A stretch of DNA of 10,345 nt from Deltaproteobacteria bacterium (GTDB lineage Bacteria; Desulfobacterota; Desulfomonilia; UBA1062). The position numbers and the translations under genes are program-made. Positions 1 through 6,735 of the stretch are shown here, one piece after another. Location: NCBI GenBank assembly GCA_003643935.1, contig QMLJ01000016.1, positions 1-10,345 of the forward strand, given 5' to 3'. The notes below the pieces were generated by a model, which made no database searches, was not told the DNA's origin, and was given only the letters and a program-made list of their open reading frames with translations. Every line of letters starts with the position of its first letter. Within the stretch, counting starts at the first letter, position 1.

Positions 1-675
1 ATTGGGATGATAAAGCACCATCCCTGTCTCATCTATCAGCCAGGCATAACCAGTCTTCGAAGGACGTATGGTCGCCACATAGTGGGCAGTTATGTTGGCA
101 AGGTCAATAGCGCATCCAAGTACACCGTTAAACTTGCCATCAGGACCAACCAGGGGATAAGCCACTATGATTGACTCAAAACGGCCGGGGATGCTCTTGT
201 ATTGCTCACCCCCAACAAGGACTATGTTGGAGACAAAAGGCACTTTCATATCCTTGCAGACCTTGAAATAGGTCCTGAAACTGAAATCCTTACCATCAAG
301 GCCAGGTAGCACCTCTCGTGGATAATGGTCCATGAGTATGCCATTACTGTTTTCCCAGAAAACTATAATCACCTGGCTTTTCAAGGAATTGTAGGCATTT
401 TTCAATGCCACCTTTATGGCCTGGGGATCACCGGACGCTACGCTTGGAATATTTGAAGTGAGATCCAGCACATTCGCTATGTCACCCATGTACTGCTGTA
501 TACCCATGGCTGTCTGCTTTGCAAGTAGGGCCTGTTCCCTGTTAAACTGGCTGGCCATCTCCTTCTCAACCCCATAGTAGGAGTACATCGCAAAGAGAGC
601 GACAAATGCAAGTACAACAAAGGAACCCATCCAGATAAAGAACCCCCAGTTTGCATTCTCGATATTAAATCTCAC
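1..675 (-). CDS. Membrane-anchored Cache-domain sensor protein, C-terminus beyond the window
   Basis: The first 225 residues of a signalling protein are visible; the frame is open through the left edge. A short cytoplasmic start is followed by one transmembrane helix (about residues 11-33), a helical stalk rich in Glu and Gln (36-75), and an extracytoplasmic domain. The domain shows double-Cache features: FSFRTYF (131-137), the strand run GRFESIIVAYPLVGPDG (164-180), GVLGCAIDL (184-192), and the second-module opening KTGYAWLIDETGMVLYHPN (207-225). Such domains bind small ligands in the periplasm and pass the signal to a histidine kinase, methyl-accepting or GGDEF/EAL output; the output part lies outside the window, so its class is unknown. 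The start is a GTG chosen for its strong GGAGG site five bases upstream. It lies 47 bp after the pyrophosphorylase gene on the same strand with no terminator seen, so co-transcription is likely. Confidence 0.85.
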   Translation of the reverse strand, partial: MRFNIENANWGFFIWMGSFVVLAFVALFAMYSYYGVEKEMASQFNREQALLAKQTAMGIQQYMGDIANVLDLTSNIPSVASGDPQAIKVALKNAYNSLKSQVIIVFWENSNGILMDHYPREVLPGLDGKDFSFRTYFKVCKDMKVPFVSNIVLVGGEQYKSIPGRFESIIVAYPLVGPDGKFNGVLGCAIDLANITAHYVATIRPSKTGYAWLIDETGMVLYHPN

Positions 676-680
676 AAAAG

Positions 681-685
681 CCTCC
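681..685 (-). promoter_or_regulatory. Ribosome binding site fixing the GTG start of the Cache sensor
   Basis: Reading the minus strand, GGAGG is followed by the five bases CTTTT and then GTG. The nearest ATG upstream (in ATGCCGGTT) lies in another frame and stops after 13 codons. The site therefore decides in favour of the GTG start. Confidence 0.75.
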
Positions 686-722
686 GCTGGCTTGGAAAAC
701 CGGCATTTATTAGCCTTTATTC

Positions 723-2081
723 TTATTCAATGTAAAGGTCCTTCTCTATCTTAGAGGGTAATGCCGATGCCTTTGATAACAAATCTTCCTCGTCAAGAGC
801 AAATAGAGGACTGATCTCAACCTTTATCCCGTTCTCTACTATCCTTCCTGCACGGGCCAACCAGGATCTGAACAATTTATCCTGTAGACTTATTGCAGAC
901 TCTATTGAATCCTGGCCAGTCTTGTTTTTAACCGGGGCAAACTCCTGCTCCCTCTTGACCTCCAAGGTAAGGGTCCTCTCTGCAAACGGCAATGCATCAA
1001 ATATGAACTTCTCGAATTTTATTCCCTTTATTTCAACAGGCCTACCATATTGGTCGATGGTAGGAATATTCTTTACGGCCTTGTGATATGGAAGGTTAAT
1101 CCCCCTTACAGTGATAGCCTCTATAAAGGCACGATCAAATAGATGTATGGCTATTGACCCAGCCCTGTATACAGGCCTACCCTCGTCGTCCTCCATGTAC
1201 ATGAACTCTTCCTTGAGATCACTGTACTCGATCACCCTTGTCTTCCCATCTACCACTGCTATTACACCGACTTTCTCGTCAAAGTCCCTTTTCTCAACCA
1301 CCTTTGACGACATCTGTGCATCCTTTTGCACATGGAGTCCTAAAAACAGTGGATCACACATCTTTACAAGAGGATTATCCACCTGAAAATAAAATATAAG
1401 GTCAACACCCCTCTCCCCAAGCATGCCCAGAAGACCGCTCTTTTTGAGTGCATCAAGGGTACCCCCGTGGCCGTCAGGATTCATGAACAGACCACCATCC
1501 CTAGATATAATCAACCTACCTTCTGCTGTGATGGAAGGCATCATGCCCTGTACAAAAAAATACACCTCATCCCTGCCGAGACCAAAGAATGCATTGGCTT
1601 CAAAAAATCTTCTTGTATCGGCATCATTGGACCTGGATGTCATTATAAGAAAGGGTATTGCCTTGTTATACCTTTTCTTGAGGGCCAGGATCTTTTCAGA
1701 ATGAAGCTGAAAGAGGCTCTTCTTCTTCACAGGGCTAATCCCTAGTGCACCTTTTGGTCCGCTCAGGCCGAGTCTAGAGCCCTGGCCACCTGCCACCATG
1801 ACTACTGCAACCCTTCCCTGGGAAATCAGATCCTCGCCACGTTCCCTTGCTACCTTGGCATCCTTAGTATGCGCAAAGTCTGCAGGTACCACATCAGGTG
1901 GCTGCATCTTACCTTCAGGAGGAATAAAAATGCCCTTGCCTTCTATAAGATCCATGAGTGTCTTTGAATCTATCTGCCCTAGGTCTTGCTCAAGACGTTT
2001 TAATGAAATATAGGGTGATTTTGCCTTAACGAGATCTGCGATATGATCCTGTCCTATCTCTCTTAGCCTTTTTTCTAGCAT
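723..2081 (-). CDS. UAP/UDPGP-type UTP:sugar-1-phosphate uridylyltransferase (probably UDP-N-acetylhexosamine pyrophosphorylase)
   Basis: A 452-residue cytoplasmic nucleotidyltransferase that should make a UDP-sugar and pyrophosphate from UTP and a sugar 1-phosphate. The nucleotide loop is at 97-111 (AGGQGSRLG then PKG). NPDGHGGTL (201-209) matches the family PDGxGG sugar/uridine loop, QVDNPLV (233-239) carries the metal-binding Asp, and HKAVKNIP (333-340), FEKFIFD (356-362) and EFAPVKN (380-386) are typical of eukaryotic UAP1-like enzymes rather than bacterial GlmU or GalU. Length is slightly below the roughly 500 residues of eukaryotic UAP1. An in-frame TTG at 2108 would add nine residues, but the ATG at 2081 has AAGGAG seven bases upstream. 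The gene starts 56 bp inside rarA, so translation is probably coupled. The exact sugar (GlcNAc, GalNAc or glucose) cannot be read from sequence. It would feed cell-envelope glycan synthesis. Confidence 0.88.
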   Translation of the reverse strand: MLEKRLREIGQDHIADLVKAKSPYISLKRLEQDLGQIDSKTLMDLIEGKGIFIPPEGKMQPPDVVPADFAHTKDAKVARERGEDLISQGRVAVVMVAGGQGSRLGLSGPKGALGISPVKKKSLFQLHSEKILALKKRYNKAIPFLIMTSRSNDADTRRFFEANAFFGLGRDEVYFFVQGMMPSITAEGRLIISRDGGLFMNPDGHGGTLDALKKSGLLGMLGERGVDLIFYFQVDNPLVKMCDPLFLGLHVQKDAQMSSKVVEKRDFDEKVGVIAVVDGKTRVIEYSDLKEEFMYMEDDEGRPVYRAGSIAIHLFDRAFIEAITVRGINLPYHKAVKNIPTIDQYGRPVEIKGIKFEKFIFDALPFAERTLTLEVKREQEFAPVKNKTGQDSIESAISLQDKLFRSWLARAGRIVENGIKVEISPLFALDEEDLLSKASALPSKIEKDLYIE

Positions 2082-3312
2082 CAACAAGCTCCTTAATCTT
2101 TTTCTCAAAACCCTTATCTATCGGTACATACAGAGATGAACCACGTACCCCATCCGGCATGTATTCCATGTCAAGGGCCCCCAGGGGATCATCGTGCGGA
2201 TACACATAGCCTTTTGAATAACCAAGATCCTTCATCAACCTCGTGGGGGCATTCCTCAGGGACATGGGAACTGGCAACATACCTGTCCGATTTATAAGGT
2301 CTTTCACCCTTTTTTCAGTCATATAAACAGAATTGCTCTTGGGAGCGCAAGCAAGATAAATAGCTGCCTGGTATATGGCTATCTCCCCCTCGGGGCTACC
2401 CAGGACCTCAAATGCCTGTTTTGCTGCAATGACCATCCTCAGGGCATTCGGATCTGCGTTTCCTATATCCTCTGACGCCATCCTTATCATTCTTCTCAAG
2501 ATGTAAAGCCTGTCTTCCCCTGCCTCCAGCATCCTCCCGAGCCAGTAAACACTTGCATCTACATCACCTGCTCTTATACACTTGTGCAGAGCGGATATAA
2601 GGTCATAGTGCGCATCACCGGTCCTGTCATGGTAAAGGGGCCTATTTATAAGCCCCTTTACATCATCTATATCGATTACAGGCCTGTCCACCTTTGTCAA
2701 TATAAGCTCAAGCAGGTTCAGAGCAGCCCTGGCATCCCCTGATGCCGCTTGGGCTATTGCCCTAATGCATCTACCGGTTATGCTTCTTCCCATGGATCTC
2801 AATATACCGTCTACCCGTATTGCCCTGTGCAGTATAATCTCAAGGTCCTCCGTGCTAAGGGGCATCAGCCGGATAACCTTCATCCTGGACAACAGCGGGG
2901 GGATAACAGAGAAAGAGGGATTTTCAGTTGTAGCACCAATTAACACAACAGTGCCGTCTTCTACATGAGGCAAAAGAGCATCCTGCTGGGCCTTGTTGAA
3001 TCGATGGATCTCATCAACAAACAAAATGGGAGAGTAGCCAAACTTTTTACCTAGGTCAAAGACCTTCCTTATCTCCTGTATCCCGCTTGTAACCGCACTT
3101 ATTGAGGAAAATGCGTCGGTATACAGCCCTTGTATTATACGGGCTATGGTAGTTTTGCCTGTACCCGGTGAACCCCACAGAATCGCAGAAAGTCCACCCA
3201 TATCCCTGAAATCCTCTAAGAACTCTCGTGCATGGGGCTGGCCAACCAGCTCCTCGACCAATGTGGGCCTCACCCTGTGTGCCAGAGGCGGGGCATTACT
3301 CCTACGAGTCAT
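2026..3312 (-). CDS. rarA: Replication-associated recombination protein A (MgsA/RarA/WHIP family AAA+ ATPase)
   Basis: A 428-residue cytoplasmic AAA+ ATPase of the clamp-loader clade that acts at stalled replication forks. From the N-terminus: the family opening PLAHRVRPTLVEELVGQ (9-25); Walker A GSPGTGKT (47-54); Walker B ILFVDEIHRFN (96-106); sensor 1 GATTEN (126-131); the arginine finger near SR (142-143); sensor 2 GDARAALNLLE (192-202); then the RarA tetramerisation region with HYDLISALHK, MLEAGED and SPEGE, and the C-terminal LPVPMSLRNAPTRLMKDLGY and YPHDDP boxes. Length is normal. The ATG at 3312 is chosen because it puts eight residues before the conserved PLA; a TTG at 3351 is possible. 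Neither has a clear ribosome site: AGGA is about 18 bases before the ATG. It heads the rarA-pyrophosphorylase-sensor run. Function is near certain; the start is less so. Confidence 0.93.
   Translation of the reverse strand: MTRRSNAPPLAHRVRPTLVEELVGQPHAREFLEDFRDMGGLSAILWGSPGTGKTTIARIIQGLYTDAFSSISAVTSGIQEIRKVFDLGKKFGYSPILFVDEIHRFNKAQQDALLPHVEDGTVVLIGATTENPSFSVIPPLLSRMKVIRLMPLSTEDLEIILHRAIRVDGILRSMGRSITGRCIRAIAQAASGDARAALNLLELILTKVDRPVIDIDDVKGLINRPLYHDRTGDAHYDLISALHKCIRAGDVDASVYWLGRMLEAGEDRLYILRRMIRMASEDIGNADPNALRMVIAAKQAFEVLGSPEGEIAIYQAAIYLACAPKSNSVYMTEKRVKDLINRTGMLPVPMSLRNAPTRLMKDLGYSKGYVYPHDDPLGALDMEYMPDGVRGSSLYVPIDKGFEKKIKELVDARKKAKRDRTGSYRRSR
2089..2094 (-). promoter_or_regulatory. Ribosome binding site for the pyrophosphorylase, inside rarA
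   Basis: AAGGAG on the minus strand is seven bases before the ATG at 2081 and lies within the last codons of rarA. It supports the ATG over the upstream TTG at 2108 and shows that the overlap of the two genes is real. Confidence 0.75.
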
Positions 3313-3488
3313 GATAATATCTATAACATATCCTGATGAAAAAGGGTACAAGCCAGCTTATTGGCATGGAATCCCTAGCCTTTATTTAGATGCTACAGGC
3401 AAAAACTACCCTTATTCACTTCACTTACTCCCTTTATAAGGGCATCAACCTTTACCCACAGCTAGTCATATCCTGTGTCCATGCAAAT

Positions 3489-3537
3489 AAAAAAACAATA
3501 TGCTAATATCTATCTTATTCCTGCCGATAAGTAGCAT
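3489..3537 (-). terminator. Possible weak terminator for the minus-strand pilus operon
   Basis: Read on the minus strand, ATGCTA (3537-3532) pairs with TAGCAT (3505-3500). Nested inside, CTTAT (3531-3527) pairs with ATAAG (3518-3514). Four bases after the outer stem comes a run of seven T (3495-3489). The stem is AT-rich and interrupted, so efficiency may be low. It is about 70 bp after the stop of the PilY1-like gene and before rarA, where a terminator is expected. Confidence 0.45.
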
Positions 3538-3608
3538 TAGGTTCTTCCAAGGTTCATTCCCCGTAGAACCTCCTCACTTTGCAGGTCTCCTGAGACCTGC
3601 ATTTTTTT
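3505..3608 (+). ncRNA. Candidate small RNA, plus strand, roughly 100 nt
   Basis: This gene-free spacer would give a plus-strand RNA of three successive hairpins ending in a strong intrinsic terminator. The hairpins are CTTAT/ATAAG (3514-3518 with 3527-3531), AGGTTCT/AGAACCT (3539-3545 with 3565-3571) and the terminator stem (3580-3601). A CCTCCT run at 3569-3574, partly outside the second stem, resembles an anti-Shine-Dalgarno. The only promoter hint is TATGCT at 3499-3504 after an A-rich stretch with a poor -35, so the 5' end is a guess. No Rfam family was recognised; it does not look like SRP RNA, tmRNA or 6S RNA. The case rests on the orphan terminator: no plus-strand gene lies upstream within 3 kb. 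Confidence 0.35.
3580..3608 (+). terminator. Strong rho-independent terminator acting on the plus strand
   Basis: A perfect 22-base palindrome (3580-3601) has arms TGCAGGTCTC and GAGACCTGCA and a CT centre; sterically the loop must open to about six bases. It is followed at once by seven T (3602-3608). On the minus strand the hairpin is preceded by A7 and followed by AAGTGAGG, so it lacks a T tract in that direction. The stop codon of the minus-strand PilY1-like gene (3607-3609) overlaps the T run. Confidence 0.7.
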
Positions 3609-5775
3609 ATCCACGTTTCAGACATTTACCAAGGGTTGAATAGTGAATACCCCTAAGGCCTGAAATATCCTTACTCACCCTATCCCCCTTCCAATTAACA
3701 TAGTATACTTGGCTACTTGCAAGATCTATTACAGGACCGAATGCCATGCCTTGGAAAAGCACTTCACGCTCGAGTTTGTCGCCTGTAAAGGCGTCAAGGA
3801 TATCCAAGAAAGATTTACCAGCATCTATCCCCTGGCAAGTATCTGACCTCTTCCACGTGCCCAGGTAAATCCTGGAATCCATTACAACGGCACCGGTGTA
3901 AGAACACCCATCAAAGGGGTGATACCAGAGAAGGGAGTCAGTGGTATTCACCGAGAGTCCCATGTCTGTGGCAAGGACAAAGTAAGGCTTCTTCCTCCAG
4001 GTAAAAACACCCGCATCCTGCGCAGGCGAATCAGAATAAGTGTTTATGATGTAGTGAAGACCAAGTTCAGCGTCAAAGACGTAAAAATCTCCAGACGATG
4101 TACCTGCAATGACGAAACCATAGAAAGGATCATAGTCAATGGAGCTGAAGTCCATGCCTGCACTGAACAAGGAATATATCTCCCCTGTGTTCATGTCCCT
4201 TTTCTCAATATCTGCACCATTTACAGTGTATACGCAACCAGGTGTCAACAGGGCCAATGCACAATTGGCCTTCCAGAGCACTTTAAGATCACTGTTAATA
4301 ACGTATACAAAACCATCTTTACCAGGACCGACGACAATAGTGTCATTTAGAGCCCTTATCTTTCCACCTAGGCCGTGTATCATCCACTTGAGGGCCTTAC
4401 TTTCGAGATCCATTGAGAGCAGATAATCCCTGGATGTAGAACAATATAGGGTAGCACCGTCCACACAGGTATCAACCACTACACCGCTGAAGCCTGTATC
4501 ACTTTTTTTCGCAATAATGGGCTTTTCTCCCTCCAACTCGTAAGACATGGCACCATCTGTACTGAGCCACTTGGGGCTGAACACACCGTGACAATTTGTA
4601 AGTTCAAGCTCTTCAGCCCCATAAATCACAGGCATCTGGGATATAAAAACGCACTCTGGCACAAGGTCTTGCCTGGCAGGGGAGTAAATGCCGCCTCCTT
4701 TTCGAGCAACCTCTCTTAGAAAGGTCTCATCAGGGCATGCGCCCTTTACAAAAACACGCACGTCCATAGATTTCAGATAAGACGCAACATCGTCCAGGCA
4801 CCTTGAGCCTAGTCCTTCCACGTATTTGTCCATGGGATCTGAGTCCATGTCAAAGTCCTTGATGTCATCGGGCACATCCCCATCCTTCAACTCATCCCCG
4901 TCAGTTACGAGAAGCACGTATCTATTTTGCACGCACTTGTCTTTGAATTCAGCTTTGAGTGAGAAAAGTGAGTGCGCCAACGGAGATGATACGGCATGTG
5001 GATGTATAGAATCTATCGCTGCCTCTACCTGGCGCATGTCACTTGTAAACGGTTGTATAATGCCTCTCGACGTTGTTGCAACCGCCACCTTTACCATGTC
5101 AAGCCCCTCTACAATACCCGTTAAATAACCAAAGGCTAGGGTCCACCTCGGCATTGCACCCATGAAGTAACTGCTTAAGGGCGCAGGGAAATGGCTGTTT
5201 CCGTATTCACCCTTAAAGTATAAAAGAGGGCCTACCTTCACGAAATCCTGTACATCAAAACCGCAGGACGTCTTTACAACTTCTCCAGTTGGCCTTTTCA
5301 GGTATGTGATACCAGGGTCATAGCCTGCGCCGGACGACCAGTTCATACTCTCTGAGTCGTCAACCAGGACTATTATATAGGTGCTACAACCCCAAAGCCA
5401 AGCATTTTGTATTTCCCTGTGAGGCTCGCAAGAGAGGCAGACCTTCCAGTAGGCAGATTTTATTTCTATATTATCATCTATGCACCGGGAGCGCCTCAAC
5501 TCAATAGAAGTCATAAAATACCTATGGGACCAGCCCTCAGGTGCACCCAGTGTGAGATGTCTGCTATCTAACCCGGAGGCAGGGGATGGTTCTACATAGA
5601 GCCCCTGCTCTATATCACAAAATGCCTTTGCCGACCTTGTTCCATATTTAACCAGCTCAGCAATACCCACGGCAGAGGCCTGTACCACGAGCAAGAAGAT
5701 CATGACACAGACCAGTACCCATCCGGAACTACCTGATCCTGTATCCATAAACAACTTCCTTCTGTTCATGGCCAT
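3607..5775 (-). CDS. PilY1-like protein: PilX-like N-terminal helix, von Willebrand A domain and beta-propeller
   Basis: A 722-residue exported protein, probably at a type IV pilus tip. Residues 18-60 look like the PilX N-terminal region: Gly, then hydrophobic helix WVLVCVMIFLLVV (19-31), then KAFCDIEQGLY (50-60), which parallels the AFQAAEAALR pattern of PilX proteins; the prepilin Glu5 is absent. The VWA domain (about 130-385) has the MIDAS motif DDSESM (139-144), SSPLAHSL (263-270) and VTDGDE (290-295). From about 425 to 715 come PQQ-like propeller repeats such as YLLSMDLESKALKW and FVYVINSDLKVLW. It has 19 cysteines, fitting a disulfide-rich exported protein. PilY1 proteins are usually over 1000 residues; this one is short. 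DMDSDPMDKYVE (309-320) resembles a calcium loop. It overlaps the PilW-like gene by 47 bp. The ATG at 5748, with AAGGA eight bases upstream, is a good alternative start. Confidence 0.8.
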   Translation of the reverse strand: MAMNRRKLFMDTGSGSSGWVLVCVMIFLLVVQASAVGIAELVKYGTRSAKAFCDIEQGLYVEPSPASGLDSRHLTLGAPEGWSHRYFMTSIELRRSRCIDDNIEIKSAYWKVCLSCEPHREIQNAWLWGCSTYIIVLVDDSESMNWSSGAGYDPGITYLKRPTGEVVKTSCGFDVQDFVKVGPLLYFKGEYGNSHFPAPLSSYFMGAMPRWTLAFGYLTGIVEGLDMVKVAVATTSRGIIQPFTSDMRQVEAAIDSIHPHAVSSPLAHSLFSLKAEFKDKCVQNRYVLLVTDGDELKDGDVPDDIKDFDMDSDPMDKYVEGLGSRCLDDVASYLKSMDVRVFVKGACPDETFLREVARKGGGIYSPARQDLVPECVFISQMPVIYGAEELELTNCHGVFSPKWLSTDGAMSYELEGEKPIIAKKSDTGFSGVVVDTCVDGATLYCSTSRDYLLSMDLESKALKWMIHGLGGKIRALNDTIVVGPGKDGFVYVINSDLKVLWKANCALALLTPGCVYTVNGADIEKRDMNTGEIYSLFSAGMDFSSIDYDPFYGFVIAGTSSGDFYVFDAELGLHYIINTYSDSPAQDAGVFTWRKKPYFVLATDMGLSVNTTDSLLWYHPFDGCSYTGAVVMDSRIYLGTWKRSDTCQGIDAGKSFLDILDAFTGDKLEREVLFQGMAFGPVIDLASSQVYYVNWKGDRVSKDISGLRGIHYSTLGKCLKRG

Positions 5776-6424
5776 GGGATGCCCTTAAATGTAACTTAAG
5801 TACCGAGGAATTCAGCAAAAGATCAAAGCCCGTGATCGACTCGGCAAGGAGCTGGCCATTTCTGTAAAGCCCTTTGGGCCTCAACTCATAAACAACTGCA
5901 GGTACTGCCCTGTCGCCTGCACGGCAGGTTGAGGCCGAAAATCCCACAGGGATAATAATATTACCCCTAGAATAGTTATGCGATATCTTGAGGGGTCCTC
6001 CATCTGTTATTATACCGGTCTCAGCCCAAAAATCAGGTTTAGCATCCCCATCAATGTCTATTGTATCAAGCCTTATCCAGGCATTAGATACATCCTCAAC
6101 AACAGCAAAGTACGGTGGTACCATACCCGATCGAATATTTACATTCAAGCCAGGATACCTATCGCTTACTGGTAGTCCTGCTATAAAAAGGCTGTTCCCA
6201 TTAACTTGTAAAGCCAGGTCTTGGGGCAGGAGGTACGCACGCTGGAGGAGATCCATGTTAATGTGAACAAGGCAATTCCTGATAGATTGTATGCAATATC
6301 TACTATGCCTGATCTTGGATGCAGCATCTCTAAACATGGAGTTTATCCTGTACAAGCCCAGGATAAGGGCCATGCCAATAAAAAGAGAAACAAGTAGTTC
6401 AATCAGGGTAAACCCCCTGTACAT
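5729..6424 (-). CDS. PilW-like type IV minor pilin (prepilin)
   Basis: A 231-residue prepilin. It opens MYRG-FTLIELLVSLFIGMAL: a four-residue leader ending in Gly, the cleavage site before Phe5, the conserved Glu at mature position 5, and a hydrophobic helix to about residue 24. Prepilin peptidase should cleave and methylate it; the helix then packs into the pilus core. The rest is a beta-rich head (about 70-231) with little else recognisable beyond DIDGDAKPD (123-131), which has the DxDxDxxxD spacing of calcium-binding loops. Minor pilins of the PilW group help start pilus assembly with PilX and PilY1, and the downstream gene encodes parts like both. The ATG at 6424 has AGGGG nine bases upstream. 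The assignment to PilW rather than another minor pilin is by length, position and style; the prepilin call is firm. Confidence 0.85.
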   Translation of the reverse strand: MYRGFTLIELLVSLFIGMALILGLYRINSMFRDAASKIRHSRYCIQSIRNCLVHINMDLLQRAYLLPQDLALQVNGNSLFIAGLPVSDRYPGLNVNIRSGMVPPYFAVVEDVSNAWIRLDTIDIDGDAKPDFWAETGIITDGGPLKISHNYSRGNIIIPVGFSASTCRAGDRAVPAVVYELRPKGLYRNGQLLAESITGFDLLLNSSVLKLHLRASHGHEQKEVVYGYRIR

Positions 6425-6507
6425 AAATACAATCCCCTGATGACCAGGGATGACAATCCCCTTGATTAAACTCTTAGGGTGGCCAAGCCATGATGGATGT
6501 TGTCTTA

Positions 6508-6537
6508 ATTAACTAATGTTTGATGGCCCACGGTCAA
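6508..6537 (-). promoter_or_regulatory. Candidate sigma70-type promoter of the pilus operon
   Basis: On the minus strand TTGACC (6537-6532) is separated by 18 bases from GTTAAT (6513-6508). The -35 matches the consensus at five of six bases, the -10 at four. Transcription would begin near 6501, giving a leader of about 75 bases before the PilW-like start at 6424. Confidence 0.45.
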
Positions 6538-6546
6538 GTATGGTTT

Positions 6547-6565
6547 TGTAAACTTAGTGTAAACT
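6547..6565. repeat. Tandem TGTAAACT boxes in the divergent control region
   Basis: TGTAAACT occurs at 6547-6554 and again at 6558-6565. The copies are 11 bp apart start to start, one helical turn, so a protein could contact both on the same face. They lie 10-28 bp upstream of the -35 of the minus-strand promoter, a common activator position. A third copy of the seven-base core TGTAAAC is at 6711-6717, over the predicted start point of the plus-strand promoter. A separate nine-base direct repeat, GGTTTTGTA, is at 6542-6550 and 6601-6609. The regulator is unknown. Confidence 0.5.
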
Positions 6566-6631
6566 CTTCAGTACCCTTTGTCCGAATAGTTCTATAGAGC
6601 GGTTTTGTACCTCACAGTAAATAGGCATAAT

Positions 6632-6644
6632 TACCTTAAAGGTA
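6632..6644. promoter_or_regulatory. Perfect 13-bp palindrome, possible operator
   Basis: TACCTT and AAGGTA flank a single A. The site is 35 bp upstream of the plus-strand -35 element, in a stretch with no coding evidence. A dimeric regulator could bind here, but a short palindrome in AT-rich DNA may also be chance. Confidence 0.35.
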
Positions 6645-6679
6645 GTATTTTAAACTTCCATAGATCCTGAAAATCATCA

Positions 6680-6708
6680 TGGACATACTTATTCGATGCT
6701 GGTATTAA
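6680..6708 (+). promoter_or_regulatory. Extended -10 promoter of the TPR gene run
   Basis: TGGACA (6680-6685) is followed by an ideal 17-base spacer and TATTAA (6703-6708). A TG one base before the -10 gives an extended -10. Transcription would start near 6715, leaving about 20 bases of leader before the ATG at 6736. This leader would contain the GGGAG ribosome site and exclude the ATG at 6724 as a likely start. Confidence 0.6.
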
Positions 6709-6735
6709 CCTGTAAACAATGCCATGGGAGAGGTC

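Noticed and set aside
3313..3351. Leaderless promoter for rarA (TTGTAC, 17-base spacer, TGTTAT)
   Set aside because: The -10 matches only four of six bases, and several equally poor spacings are possible, so it is not listed as a feature.
3440..3608. Known structural RNA (6S, SRP or tmRNA) in the spacer
   Set aside because: No SRP GGAAG-loop core, no tmRNA CCA end or tag frame, and no 6S central-bubble layout could be recognised, so it is left as an unassigned candidate.
3919..4350. 143-residue open frame on the plus strand inside the PilY1-like gene
   Set aside because: It is fully antisense to a gene with clear domains, has no ribosome site, and its Arg/Cys-rich translation shows no family. 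It is a shadow frame.
6505..6512. TTAATTAA palindrome
   Set aside because: An eight-base AT-only palindrome is expected by chance in such a spacer and overlaps the promoter candidate.
6425..6723. Sigma54 promoter for the pilus genes
   Set aside because: No GG-N10-GC element with the TGGC/TTGC pattern was found at a usable position on either strand; a sigma70-type pair fits better.
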